DNA of 64,000 bases from UKL13-2 sp038321965 (GTDB taxonomy: Bacteria; Pseudomonadota; Gammaproteobacteria; Burkholderiales; Usitatibacteraceae): assembly GCA_038321965.1 (NCBI GenBank), contig JBBQFL010000021.1, positions 8,739 through 72,738 of the forward strand. Direction: 5' to 3'. Under the pieces are notes generated by a model that did no database searches, was not told the origin of the DNA, and worked only from the letters and a program-made list of their open reading frames with translations. Below, piece after piece: positions 26,484 through 34,379 of the stretch. How positions within the stretch are numbered: position 1 is the first letter of the stretch; each line of letters begins with the position of its first letter. Both the position numbers and the translations under genes were made by a program.

Positions 26484-27040
26484 GCCAGGTAGCCGACTCC
26501 ACAGCTCATCAAGCTGAGTTACGGGAAAGCAACCGGATATTGCTTTGGAAACTGCTGTTGGTTGTGCCAGTAATGCTGGTTTTTTGCGCGTCGATGGTTC
26601 CACTGTACCGCCAGATCTGTGCTGTGCTGGGCATCACCGCGACACGGACAATTGTCCAGAATACGCAAGTGGATACTGGTCGCTTTGTAAAAGTGGAATT
26701 TGTTGCCAATCTGAACAAGAACTTTGCGTGGAAATTTGAGCCAGTTGAAAAGCTTGTGGAGATTCATCCCGGCGCGATTGCTACCATTAATTACCGTGTA
26801 ACCAATACACTGCCTTATGCCACCACTGGACGCGCGGTGCCTAGTTTTGCGCCGCTGGAAGCTGGTTTGTATTTCAACAAGGTTGAGTGTTTTTGTTTTA
26901 GCAATCAAACGTTGCAGGCAGGTGAGACCCGTGATATGCCGGTCACATTTTTTGTGGATCCCAAGATGCCGAGAGATTTGGCTGCCATCGCGCTGTCGTA
27001 CACATTTTTCAACGTCACCGACGAGGGCAAGAAGTTGTAA
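26480..27040 (+). CDS. ctaG: Cytochrome c oxidase assembly protein CtaG/Cox11
   Basis: A copper chaperone that delivers CuB to subunit I. It has one N-terminal transmembrane helix (LLVVPVMLVFCASMVPLYRQIC) and a periplasmic immunoglobulin-like domain with the copper-binding pair in VECFCFSNQTL and the RAVPSFAP segment. The start is placed at TTG 26480, which overlaps the preceding small ORF's stop; the longer frame to 26426 would overlap it fully. About 186 residues, normal for the family. Confidence 0.93.
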   Translation: MSQVADSTAHQAELRESNRILLWKLLLVVPVMLVFCASMVPLYRQICAVLGITATRTIVQNTQVDTGRFVKVEFVANLNKNFAWKFEPVEKLVEIHPGAIATINYRVTNTLPYATTGRAVPSFAPLEAGLYFNKVECFCFSNQTLQAGETRDMPVTFFVDPKMPRDLAAIALSYTFFNVTDEGKKL

Positions 27041-27216
27041 TGTGGAATACCGTTAAAGCAGTGCTTTGGGGGTTTCTCGGTATCAGAAGTAGCGGCGGTT
27101 ACGAGACTGACCAGAAAAAATTGAAAATTCATCATGTAATAGTGGTTGGTGTGATTTGTGCATTGATGTTTGTGATGGGCTTGATTCTTCTGGTAAGAAT
27201 GCTCACCGCCAAATAA
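27040..27216 (+). CDS. DUF2970 small membrane protein (58 aa)
   Basis: A 58-codon ORF whose ATG overlaps the ctaG TAA. It reads MWNTVKAVLWGFLGIRSSGG, then a Lys-rich stretch and a C-terminal helix (VIVVGVICALMFVMGLILLV). The KAVLWGFLGIR opening is the DUF2970 signature. Its place between ctaG and ctaE is the usual one in Betaproteobacteria. No function is known; assembly or stability of the oxidase is a guess from context. Confidence 0.85.
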   Translation: MWNTVKAVLWGFLGIRSSGGYETDQKKLKIHHVIVVGVICALMFVMGLILLVRMLTAK

Positions 27217-27250
27217 TATTCAGTCATTGAGGTTTTTAGGGAGCTTAAGC

Positions 27251-28117
27251 ATGAGTGCAACAACTGGCGGCTATTATTTTGCCCCCCCATCAAAGTGGCC
27301 GGTGGTGGGTTCCACGGCGTTACTTTTCTTCATGACAGGATTGGCGTTATGGATGAATGAGATCCAGCCGTGGGGCTACACCTCACTCGCGGTCGGCTTC
27401 GCGATACTCTTGTACATGCTGTTTGGCTGGTTTGGAATTGTCATTCACGAGAGTGAATCCGGACTCTACAACAAGCAGATGGATACCTCATATCGATGGA
27501 GCATGAGTTGGTTCATCTTTTCCGAAGTCATGTTCTTTTCCGCCTTTTTCGGCGCATTGTTCTACGCGAGAATTTTCTCAGTGCCGTGGCTCGGTGATTT
27601 TGACAACGCGGTCATCTGGCAGGGCTACGAGGCGAAGTGGCCAACAATGGGACCGTATCTTGATCCCAATCCTGCATTTCAGTTCTCGCCGATGAGCGCA
27701 TGGGGTTTGCCAGCGATAAACACCGCCTTATTGCTGACTTCCGGCGTGACGGTGACGTGGGCTCACCACGCGTTGATCGCAAACAACCGCAAGCAATTGA
27801 TTGTTGGCCTCTTTCTCACCGTGTTGCTCGGTGTAATTTTCCTGGGTGTGCAAGGCTACGAGTACTCCCATGCGTACTCTGAGCTGAACCTTAAACTTTC
27901 ATCTGGCGTTTTTGGTTCTACATTCTTCATGCTCACCGGCTTTCACGGTTTTCATGTGACGTTGGGTGCAATCATGTTGACGGTAATTCTGGTCCGCTGT
28001 ATTAAGGGTCACTTCACGCCAGAGCACCATTTTGGATTCGAGGCGGTTGCCTGGTATTGGCATTTTGTCGACGTGGTTTGGCTTGGGCTGTTCGTATTCG
28101 TGTATTGGCTCGCGTAG
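27251..28117 (+). CDS. ctaE: Cytochrome c oxidase subunit III
   Basis: A seven-helix core subunit, 288 residues from ATG 27251 (behind AGGGAGCTT). It has YRWSMSWFIFSEVMFF, the conserved Glu in HESESG, and TGFHGFHVTLGAIML near the C-terminus, ending WYWHFVDVVWLGLFVFVYW. It closes the structural part of the operon, and a strong bidirectional terminator follows at 28135-28165. Confidence 0.97.
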   Translation: MSATTGGYYFAPPSKWPVVGSTALLFFMTGLALWMNEIQPWGYTSLAVGFAILLYMLFGWFGIVIHESESGLYNKQMDTSYRWSMSWFIFSEVMFFSAFFGALFYARIFSVPWLGDFDNAVIWQGYEAKWPTMGPYLDPNPAFQFSPMSAWGLPAINTALLLTSGVTVTWAHHALIANNRKQLIVGLFLTVLLGVIFLGVQGYEYSHAYSELNLKLSSGVFGSTFFMLTGFHGFHVTLGAIMLTVILVRCIKGHFTPEHHFGFEAVAWYWHFVDVVWLGLFVFVYWLA

Positions 28118-28134
28118 TTGCTCTGTGTGGCGGG

Positions 28135-28165
28135 AAAAAGCCGCACGATGTGCGGCTTTTTTTTT
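28135..28165. terminator. Bidirectional intrinsic terminator after ctaE
   Basis: A 12-bp stem AAAAAGCCGCAC / GTGCGGCTTTTT with a 3-nt loop is followed by nine T on the plus strand and by T-rich sequence on the minus strand. It lies between convergent ctaE and the DUF2909 gene and can serve both. Confidence 0.92.
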
Positions 28166-28211
28166 GCCGCTGACGAGCGTGGGATGAATTTGAATTTCGG
28201 GTGAATTGTTG

Positions 28212-28403
28212 TTACTTCTGCGGTATCAGGCCGAAATAATAGCTGCCGATCAGAATGAGAAATATGGACACCGATAGCACGATTCGAAACGTCAGTGCAG
28301 TTACCATGCGCTTTGAATTGCCCTTGTCGCGATACATGAAATAAAGTGCGCTAAACAGGCTACCGACGACAAGTAACAACATTACTACGACCAAAATCTT
28401 CAT
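28212..28403 (-). CDS. DUF2909 twin-transmembrane protein
   Basis: A 63-residue protein made of two transmembrane helices (MKILVVVMLLLVVGSLFSAL and RIVLSVSIFLILIGSYYFGL) joined by a basic loop RDKGNSKRM. This is the DUF2909/twin transmembrane protein family, often near SURF1 and cox genes. It is encoded against the direction of the oxidase cluster and ends facing the terminator at 28135-28165. Function unknown. Confidence 0.85.
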   Translation of the reverse strand: MKILVVVMLLLVVGSLFSALYFMYRDKGNSKRMVTALTFRIVLSVSIFLILIGSYYFGLIPQK

Positions 28404-28500
28404 TGCCTTGCACCGCTTTCAAATTTTCTGCAATTCCCGTTGTCCCAAAAGGATTGTAACGTAGCTCCAAAGCCCACGACCTGGTAGCCCGTATTCCTCG

Positions 28501-29256
28501 ATGCCGCACATCCTGTCCAGAATTCACTTTTCGCCTGCCATGGTGCCGACCATTGCGGCACTTTGCGCGTTCTGTCTGACGTTCTTTCTCGGACACTGGC
28601 AGCAGGGGCGCGCGGGAGAAAAGCAGACGCTACAAAATGAATTCAATTTGCGGATTCTTGCGGTCCCGGTACAACTTGCTTCAGACACCAACGACGCGAC
28701 ATTGCTAAAGTACTCACGGGTGATCGCACACGGCGAGTGGGATTTAAGTGGCCAAATCTACATCGACAACAAGTTTGACCATGACGCCGTCGGATTTCAC
28801 GTTATCACGCCCTTGAAGCTTGCTGGAACAAATCGGCAAATACTGGTGAATCGCGGATGGGTGGCTCGTACTAAGGGGTCGCCACAACCGCCGACCATTG
28901 TCGCCCCTCTTGGACCGGTAGCTGTAGATGGAATGTTGACATCGCCGAACGCGAAATTCCTCGAACTCTCCAAGACGACGATTCAGGGAAACGTCTGGCA
29001 GAACCTGACGTTGGAGCGCTATGCAAGAGAGACTGGACGCAATGTTGTGCCATTCCTGTTGCTGCAGAAGGACACTGCCGCTCCGTTGAGCTCCGTTGCT
29101 GAGCGCCCGGACGCGCGTGCAGAAAAGCATGTCGAATACATGCTGACCTGGTATTGCCTTGCGGCGACTGTGGTCGTTCTCTGGTTGGTGCTCAACGTAA
29201 AACTGGAGCGCGCGGGACAGCGCGCACCACAAAAAACTGATGGAAATCACGCATGA
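28501..29256 (+). CDS. SURF1-family cytochrome oxidase assembly protein
   Basis: A 251-residue inner-membrane protein with helices at each end (about 16-36 and 218-236) and a periplasmic domain between. It shows the family GHWQQGRAGEK, SRVIAHGEWDLSGQIYIDN and LVNRGWVAR segments. SURF1 proteins help insert heme a into subunit I. The stop overlaps the start of the next gene by four bases. It begins a second set of assembly genes after the DUF2909 inversion. Confidence 0.92.
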   Translation: MPHILSRIHFSPAMVPTIAALCAFCLTFFLGHWQQGRAGEKQTLQNEFNLRILAVPVQLASDTNDATLLKYSRVIAHGEWDLSGQIYIDNKFDHDAVGFHVITPLKLAGTNRQILVNRGWVARTKGSPQPPTIVAPLGPVAVDGMLTSPNAKFLELSKTTIQGNVWQNLTLERYARETGRNVVPFLLLQKDTAAPLSSVAERPDARAEKHVEYMLTWYCLAATVVVLWLVLNVKLERAGQRAPQKTDGNHA

Positions 29257-29837
29257 GTCCTCGAACTAAACTCGCGCTGATGATGGCGTTGTTTGCGCTG
29301 CCAACCCTGGCATCGTTCACGGCGTTCTATTTGCTCCCGCCAACCAAGACGGGCAATTACGGGCAACTCATTTCACCGGTGGTTAACTTGCCGCAGTTGC
29401 CATTGACGATTGCCGATGGTGGCGATGCTCCAAAAAGCGCAATCGAACAGAGTTTGCGCGGGAAATGGCTCCTTGTTACACGCGATGGGGGAGCGTGCGA
29501 TGCAGTTTGCGAACAAAAGCTTTTAGCGATGCGTCAGTCACGGTTAATTGTCGGACGCGAGCTTGACCGTGTCGTACGTGTTGTCCTAATTGACGACGAT
29601 GAGATGCCGTCAGAGTCACTCATGCAGCGCTTTCGAGGCACAGTATGGATCAAGGCCAAATCGCTGTCGTGGTTGGCGAGACTACCGTTGCCACCACACG
29701 GAGACACCGGTAGCCGAGCTGCGATTTATGCAGTGGATCCATTGGGAAACATCTTCATGCGCTATGCGCCAAACGCTGATGCAAAATTGATCGCCAAGGA
29801 TCTACAGCGGGTACTGAAGGCATCGCAGATTGGCTAG
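29253..29837 (+). CDS. SCO-like thioredoxin-fold protein of the oxidase cluster
   Basis: A 194-residue membrane-anchored protein with an N-terminal helix (LMMALFALPTLASFTAFYLL) and a periplasmic domain. It contains a CxxxC pair in GACDAVCEQKLLAMRQ and a beta-rich end with YAVDPLGNIFMRY, which together resemble SCO/thioredoxin folds. The third copper-ligand His of true SCO proteins is not at the normal spacing. Such proteins are usual between surf1 and ctaA in Betaproteobacteria; their role (copper delivery or thiol reduction of CuA) is not settled. Confidence 0.7.
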   Translation: MSPRTKLALMMALFALPTLASFTAFYLLPPTKTGNYGQLISPVVNLPQLPLTIADGGDAPKSAIEQSLRGKWLLVTRDGGACDAVCEQKLLAMRQSRLIVGRELDRVVRVVLIDDDEMPSESLMQRFRGTVWIKAKSLSWLARLPLPPHGDTGSRAAIYAVDPLGNIFMRYAPNADAKLIAKDLQRVLKASQIG

Positions 29838-29865
29838 CGTATGTGTACAAGAGGCACAACAGTAA

Positions 29866-30957
29866 ATGAGAATGAGCGTAGTTGAACATAGTGTTATTGG
29901 CCTGACGGTCGTTGCGATCATAGGGGCCGCATTTTTTTGGGTGGGCCGCGATAACGTGCGCTTTCGAAAACTTGTTGCCATCACGATAGCAATGACATTT
30001 TCCCTGGTAATTCTTGGCGCGTTTGTACGGTTGTCCGACGCGGGGCTGGGTTGCCCTGACTGGCCTGGTTGCTACGGCAATCTCACGCCGCAGCACTCCG
30101 CGGAGACCATTCGAGCTGCCGAAACGAACCAACCAGGCGGACCAGTATCCATGGCGAAAGCCTGGAAAGAAATGGTACACCGCTATCTCGCCATGGTTGT
30201 AGGTGCATTTATTGCTGCAATCATGTTTGCTGCCTGGCGCAATCGAAGCGCCTGGAATCAGCCGCCAGCGCTTGCCATCATCATCGCCTTAGCGGTAGTT
30301 TTCCAGGCGGCATTGGGCGCCTGGACTGTTACCATGCTTTTGAAACCCGCTATCGTCACCGCGCACTTGCTGGGGGGCATCGCGATATTCTCGCTTTTGG
30401 TTTGGTTGTACTGGCGCCAATTGGCGCGGAGTGCATCGGTGCCCGCATGGGCGACAGGTATAATGATCGGCGGAAGCTTGCGAATCCACGGCCTTGCTGC
30501 CTTAGCTGCGCTCTTGATGCAAATAGTTTTAGGCGGGTGGGTCAGCACTAACTACGCTGCTCTGGCTTGTGCCGATATCCCGCTTTGCAATGGCGAGTTT
30601 GTCCCAACAATGGATTTTGCCAACGCGTTTCACGTATTTCGGCCGTTGGGTATGGGGCCAGACGGTGAGCTACTGAAACTGGAGGCCTTGCGTGCGATCC
30701 ATTGGATGCACCGTCTAGGAGCGCTGCTGGTCGTATTGATTGTAGGAAGCTTTGCACTAACGCTGCTCAAAGTACAAAACGGTCGAAAAGCCGCAGAGAT
30801 GCTCCTGGGGCTGATCGTGATGCAGGTCGTGCTCGGCGTATCGAATGTCTGGTTTAGCTTGCCCATTGTGGTGGCTGTTGCGCACAACGGAATAGCGGCT
30901 ATTTTGTTCGCGCAGTTGATGTTAATAAATTTGCGACTCCTCCCTCAGCGAAATTGA
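29866..30957 (+). CDS. ctaA: Heme A synthase
   Basis: A 363-residue Cox15-type enzyme converting heme O to heme A, with eight helices in two similar halves. Motifs include GAFVRLSDAGLGCPDWPGC, the His in MVHRYLAMVVGAF, and HWMHRLGALLVV in the second half, the expected heme and substrate histidines. It is encoded directly before ctaB, which makes heme O. Confidence 0.95.
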   Translation: MRMSVVEHSVIGLTVVAIIGAAFFWVGRDNVRFRKLVAITIAMTFSLVILGAFVRLSDAGLGCPDWPGCYGNLTPQHSAETIRAAETNQPGGPVSMAKAWKEMVHRYLAMVVGAFIAAIMFAAWRNRSAWNQPPALAIIIALAVVFQAALGAWTVTMLLKPAIVTAHLLGGIAIFSLLVWLYWRQLARSASVPAWATGIMIGGSLRIHGLAALAALLMQIVLGGWVSTNYAALACADIPLCNGEFVPTMDFANAFHVFRPLGMGPDGELLKLEALRAIHWMHRLGALLVVLIVGSFALTLLKVQNGRKAAEMLLGLIVMQVVLGVSNVWFSLPIVVAVAHNGIAAILFAQLMLINLRLLPQRN

Positions 30958-30964
30958 ATCCGAG

Positions 30965-31873
30965 ATGTCACAGCAGCTAGCAACCCATGCACAGCCCAAT
31001 GTGCTGGCACAATTTCTCGAATTGACCAAGCCACGTGTCAATTCGCTGATCGTGTTTACCGCAATTATTGGCATGATGCTCGCGTACCCGGTGGGGATCG
31101 CCTGGGACGTTGGCTTGATGCTGACGAGCACAGTTGGGATTGCGCTCGTTGCTGGTGCTGCAGCCGCATTCAATTGCCTGGTCGAGCAGCAGATCGACAG
31201 AAAAATGGCACGTACGCGTGCGCGGCCCACCGTTGCAGGATCAATCACGACTTGGCAAATACTGCTAGGTGCGGGCATTGTCGGCGGTATCGGCTTGGCC
31301 GTCCTGTATAGATACGTCAATCCACTCACCATGTGGTTGACGCTGGCAACCTTTATCGGCTACGCAGTAATCTATACGGTGATTCTGAAACCCGCCACCC
31401 CACAGAATATCGTCATCGGCGGTGCGTCCGGAGCGATGCCGCCTGTACTCGGTTGGGCGGCAGTTGCGGGCGTCGTTGATCCCAATGCACTGCTGCTTTT
31501 TCTGATCATTTTTGCATGGACCCCGCCGCACTTTTGGGCGCTGGCTTTGTACCGCAAAAACGAATACGCCAAGGCTGGCGTACCAATGCTGCCGGTCACG
31601 CATGGTGACGCGTTCACCAAGTTACATTTGCTGCTGTATACAGTGTTGCTGTCTGTATCGACACTGTTGCCATTCGCGGTAGGCATGTCTGGCTGGATCT
31701 ACTTGTCTGTTGTGTTGTTGCTCGACTCCGTTTTCCTCTACTTTGCCGTCATGCTAATGCGTGCCTACACAGATGCGCTGGCAAAGCGAACATTTGCATT
31801 TTCAATCTTGTATTTATCGCTGTTATTTGCAGCGTTGCTGGTCGATCATTACTCGCCGCTGATGATGCATTGA
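30965..31873 (+). CDS. ctaB: Protoheme IX farnesyltransferase (heme O synthase)
   Basis: A 302-residue UbiA-superfamily prenyltransferase. It begins with LELTKPRVNSLIVFTA and has the Asp-rich active-site motif in NCLVEQQIDRKMARTRARP and HFWALALYRKNEYAKAG in the second half. About nine helices. The ctaA-ctaB gene pair supplies heme A to the oxidase. Seven bases separate it from ctaA. Confidence 0.96.
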   Translation: MSQQLATHAQPNVLAQFLELTKPRVNSLIVFTAIIGMMLAYPVGIAWDVGLMLTSTVGIALVAGAAAAFNCLVEQQIDRKMARTRARPTVAGSITTWQILLGAGIVGGIGLAVLYRYVNPLTMWLTLATFIGYAVIYTVILKPATPQNIVIGGASGAMPPVLGWAAVAGVVDPNALLLFLIIFAWTPPHFWALALYRKNEYAKAGVPMLPVTHGDAFTKLHLLLYTVLLSVSTLLPFAVGMSGWIYLSVVLLLDSVFLYFAVMLMRAYTDALAKRTFAFSILYLSLLFAALLVDHYSPLMMH

Positions 31874-31875
31874 AT

Positions 31876-32454
31876 ATGCGCGCGCTAGGAGCCACCGTTC
31901 TCACGTTGACATTCATGCTGGTTGGCTGCGAATCAAAGCCCGTTTTCAACGCACTCGACATCACGGGTATTCAGGGCTATGGCAATGACTTTCGGTTATT
32001 CGATCACAACGGCAAGCCACGCACAATGGCGGATTTTCGAGGCAAGGTGGTGGTGATGTTTTTTGGCTACACCCATTGTCCGGACGTTTGTCCGACTACT
32101 TTAGCCGAGATGAAACAAGTCATGCAGACTTTGGGAAATGATGCGCAACGCTTGCAGGTGCTGTTCGTAACCGTTGATCCAGCGCGAGACACGCCAGACC
32201 TGCTGTCCAGATACGTGCCTTCATTTCATCCAGCATTTCTTGGCCTGTATGGCGATAGCGCTGCGACGGAGAAAGTAGCCAAGGATTTCAAGATTACCTA
32301 TCGCACCGCCGTCGGCAAGTCCGCTGATAGCTACACGGTCGATCACTCTGCGTCCTCACTTGTGTTTGATCCACAGGGCAATCTACGGTTGTTTATCAGT
32401 TACGGCTTGGCGTCGGATAAGATTGCACGCGATATAAAGCTATTACTTCAATAG
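31876..32454 (+). CDS. SCO1/SenC copper chaperone (lipoprotein)
   Basis: A copper metallochaperone for the CuA site, about 192 residues. ATG 31876 gives a signal peptide with lipobox LMVGC, so it should be a lipoprotein. The thioredoxin-fold domain has FFGYTHCPDVCPTTLAEM with the CxxxC copper ligands and the third ligand His in YTVDHSASSLVFDP. All three ligands are present. It is the last assembly gene, starting within three bases of the ctaB stop. Confidence 0.94.
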   Translation: MRALGATVLTLTFMLVGCESKPVFNALDITGIQGYGNDFRLFDHNGKPRTMADFRGKVVVMFFGYTHCPDVCPTTLAEMKQVMQTLGNDAQRLQVLFVTVDPARDTPDLLSRYVPSFHPAFLGLYGDSAATEKVAKDFKITYRTAVGKSADSYTVDHSASSLVFDPQGNLRLFISYGLASDKIARDIKLLLQ

Positions 32455-32475
32455 ACTTTTTCAAGGAATTCGACT

Positions 32476-32826
32476 ATGAGTATCGAACGATTTCACGTCG
32501 GCCCCAGGCTGTCGGACATGGCCGTACACAATGGAACCATTTACCTTGCCGGACAAGTTGCAGACGACACCTCACAGGACATGGGGGGGCAGACGCGCCA
32601 AATCTTGGCGACGATCGACAAATTGCTGGCGGAAGCCGGTAGCGACAAAACAAGAATACTGTCGACAACAATCTACGTCACAGATATGGCTGATTTTCCG
32701 GCAATGAATGCTGCCTGGGATGCCTGGGTTGTACCAGGGGCAACGCCACCGCGTGCAACCGTAGAGGCACAACTCGCAAGACCGGCGTACAAGGTGGAAA
32801 TTCAAGTCATTGCAGCAAAGGCTTGA
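32476..32826 (+). CDS. ridA: RidA-family enamine/imine deaminase
   Basis: A 116-residue YjgF/RidA-fold protein. It contains HNGTIYLAGQVADD, the catalytic Arg in PPRATVEAQL, and a C-terminal VEIQVIAAKA. RidA proteins hydrolyse reactive 2-aminoacrylate formed by PLP enzymes. This one belongs to the Rid group with a DMGGQTRQIL segment, so the subgroup may not be archetypal RidA. It follows sco1 after 21 bp and may be read through from the oxidase operon. Confidence 0.88.
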   Translation: MSIERFHVGPRLSDMAVHNGTIYLAGQVADDTSQDMGGQTRQILATIDKLLAEAGSDKTRILSTTIYVTDMADFPAMNAAWDAWVVPGATPPRATVEAQLARPAYKVEIQVIAAKA

Positions 32827-33009
32827 ATCGATTGCTAGCGTGTAGTTGCATGAGTCTGCGTTACACCGAGAATGGTCTTGCGCCGCCGGGACTAGGCGCG
32901 ATACGAACTTACAGCACCGCTATTGCGAGGATTTGCAACGACATCGCGTGGGATGCAAAACGATTCGAATGTGGCAGGAATTATTCAACTAGACGCTGGT
33001 GTCGCGACA

Positions 33010-33459
33010 TTAGCGCGGCACAGGTAACATTGGATTGGATTGACCCATGATTGACGCGGTAGCCACTAACTCATCGAATAAGGCCATCGATGCCTTGCCG
33101 GAAACGCAATACGGGTCGAGAGTGGCACACTCTGAATACTTGAGTAGCAGCGAGGAGTTGATGCGCTCAAGGTTTACCAGGCCCATGGACCAGCCAGAAA
33201 ATTTTCTTTCACTGATTTCTTCGTAGGATAGGATCACAACATCCGCGTGACGCGGATCTGCCGCGATGTGGTTGTAAAGCGCATTGACCTGCATGCGACC
33301 GCCTTCGAGCACCTGAAGAAAGATTCGCCCGCTCGAACAAAGAACGCCAGTGATTCCGCTTTCCGGGTTATTGACTTTCGACTGCGACAGAATTCCCAAT
33401 AGTTCATCTTGCGACAAACTCTCTGCCGCTCGGCTCGCGTACAGCAAACGCACCAACAT
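33010..33459 (-). CDS. BLUF-domain blue-light photoreceptor
   Basis: A 149-residue single-domain flavin photoreceptor. The key residues are all present: Tyr7 in VRLLYASRA, Asn31 in KVNNPESGITG, Gln49 in IFLQVLEG, and Trp90/Met92 in FSGWSMG. The C-terminal 50 residues form a short helical cap and there is no fused output domain, so it should act through a partner protein. It lies 26 bp downstream of folE on the same strand and is probably co-transcribed with it. The partner and output are not identifiable here. Confidence 0.92.
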   Translation of the reverse strand: MLVRLLYASRAAESLSQDELLGILSQSKVNNPESGITGVLCSSGRIFLQVLEGGRMQVNALYNHIAADPRHADVVILSYEEISERKFSGWSMGLVNLERINSSLLLKYSECATLDPYCVSGKASMALFDELVATASIMGQSNPMLPVPR

Positions 33460-33485
33460 GGTGTTCTCCGTTCTTCAGATTGACT

Positions 33486-34235
33486 CTAGCTATCTTTCTT
33501 GGGAAGCAAGGACAGAAATTCGCGACGCAAATTCGGGTCCTTGAGGAAAGAGCCGCGCATGACACTATTGGTCATACGCGAATCTGCATCTTTTACTCCA
33601 CGCCAATGCATGCAGAAGTGGTCGGCCTCAATCACAATCGCTAATCCATCCGGCTTGACTTTGTCCTGCAGGATATTGGCTAGATGCGAGACGGCTTCCT
33701 CCTGAATCTGCGGTCGGCTCATCACCCAATCGCAGATACGTGCGTACTTGGAGAGGCCGATAAGATTCGAATGCCCATTGGGCATAATGCCGATCCACAC
33801 CCTGCCGATTATCGGACAAAGATGATGCGAACAGGCGCTGCGAACGGTAATCGGCCCTACGATCAACAATTCATTGAGCTGCTCGACGTTTGGAAACTCT
33901 GTTACTGCAGGCATCGCCTGATATCTGCCTTTGAATATTTCAGTCAGATACATTTTGGCAACGCGGCGTGCCGTTTGCTGGGTGTTGTGGTCTGACTCGG
34001 TGTTGATTACCAGGCTTCGGAGTACGTCGGCGAGTTTAGCTTCGACTTCATCTTCCAATTCCTGAATTTCTCCGTCCCTCAGAAATGCTGAAATGTTGTC
34101 GTTCGCGTTGTAGCGGAGATTCGCACGCTCCAGCCTTGACCGTATGCGGTGTGAAACCGGCAACGAAGGGTCTTCTTCGCCAGCACTTTCATCGCTATCG
34201 ATCCTGAATAGCGGCGTGGGCTTGGTCTGGGACAT
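33486..34235 (-). CDS. folE: GTP cyclohydrolase I
   Basis: Makes 7,8-dihydroneopterin triphosphate from GTP, the first step of folate (and pterin) synthesis. The zinc ligands appear in RSACSHHLCPIIGRVWIG and in DHFCMHWRGVKD. At 249 residues it has an N-terminal extension of about 55 residues compared with the E. coli protein, acidic and probably disordered. It is encoded 144 bp downstream of rpoH, beyond a terminator-like hairpin, and precedes the BLUF gene. Confidence 0.95.
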   Translation of the reverse strand: MSQTKPTPLFRIDSDESAGEEDPSLPVSHRIRSRLERANLRYNANDNISAFLRDGEIQELEDEVEAKLADVLRSLVINTESDHNTQQTARRVAKMYLTEIFKGRYQAMPAVTEFPNVEQLNELLIVGPITVRSACSHHLCPIIGRVWIGIMPNGHSNLIGLSKYARICDWVMSRPQIQEEAVSHLANILQDKVKPDGLAIVIEADHFCMHWRGVKDADSRMTNSVMRGSFLKDPNLRREFLSLLPKKDS

Positions 34236-34332
34236 GGGGAAATCCTTTGCGGGACTGTTTGGTTTATTCTCGGTGACAGCTAATAGCCATACAACAGTTT
34301 AATCGGTAGCAGTTGAATGCGTGACAAACGCA

Positions 34333-34361
34333 AAGGGGCTACGCGTGATGCGCAGCCCCTT
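34333..34361 (-). terminator. Probable terminator after rpoH
   Basis: A perfect 8-bp outer stem AAGGGGCT / AGCCCCTT with further inner GC pairing lies 19 bp beyond the rpoH stop. On the minus strand it is followed by a short, interrupted T-run, so termination may be partial, with read-through to folE. Confidence 0.6.
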
Positions 34362-34379
34362 CGCCGATTGCATGTAGAG

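Noticed and set aside
32823..33050. 75-residue ORF between ridA and the BLUF gene
   Set aside because: No ribosome-binding site, no recognisable motif, and it overlaps the end of the BLUF gene in antisense.
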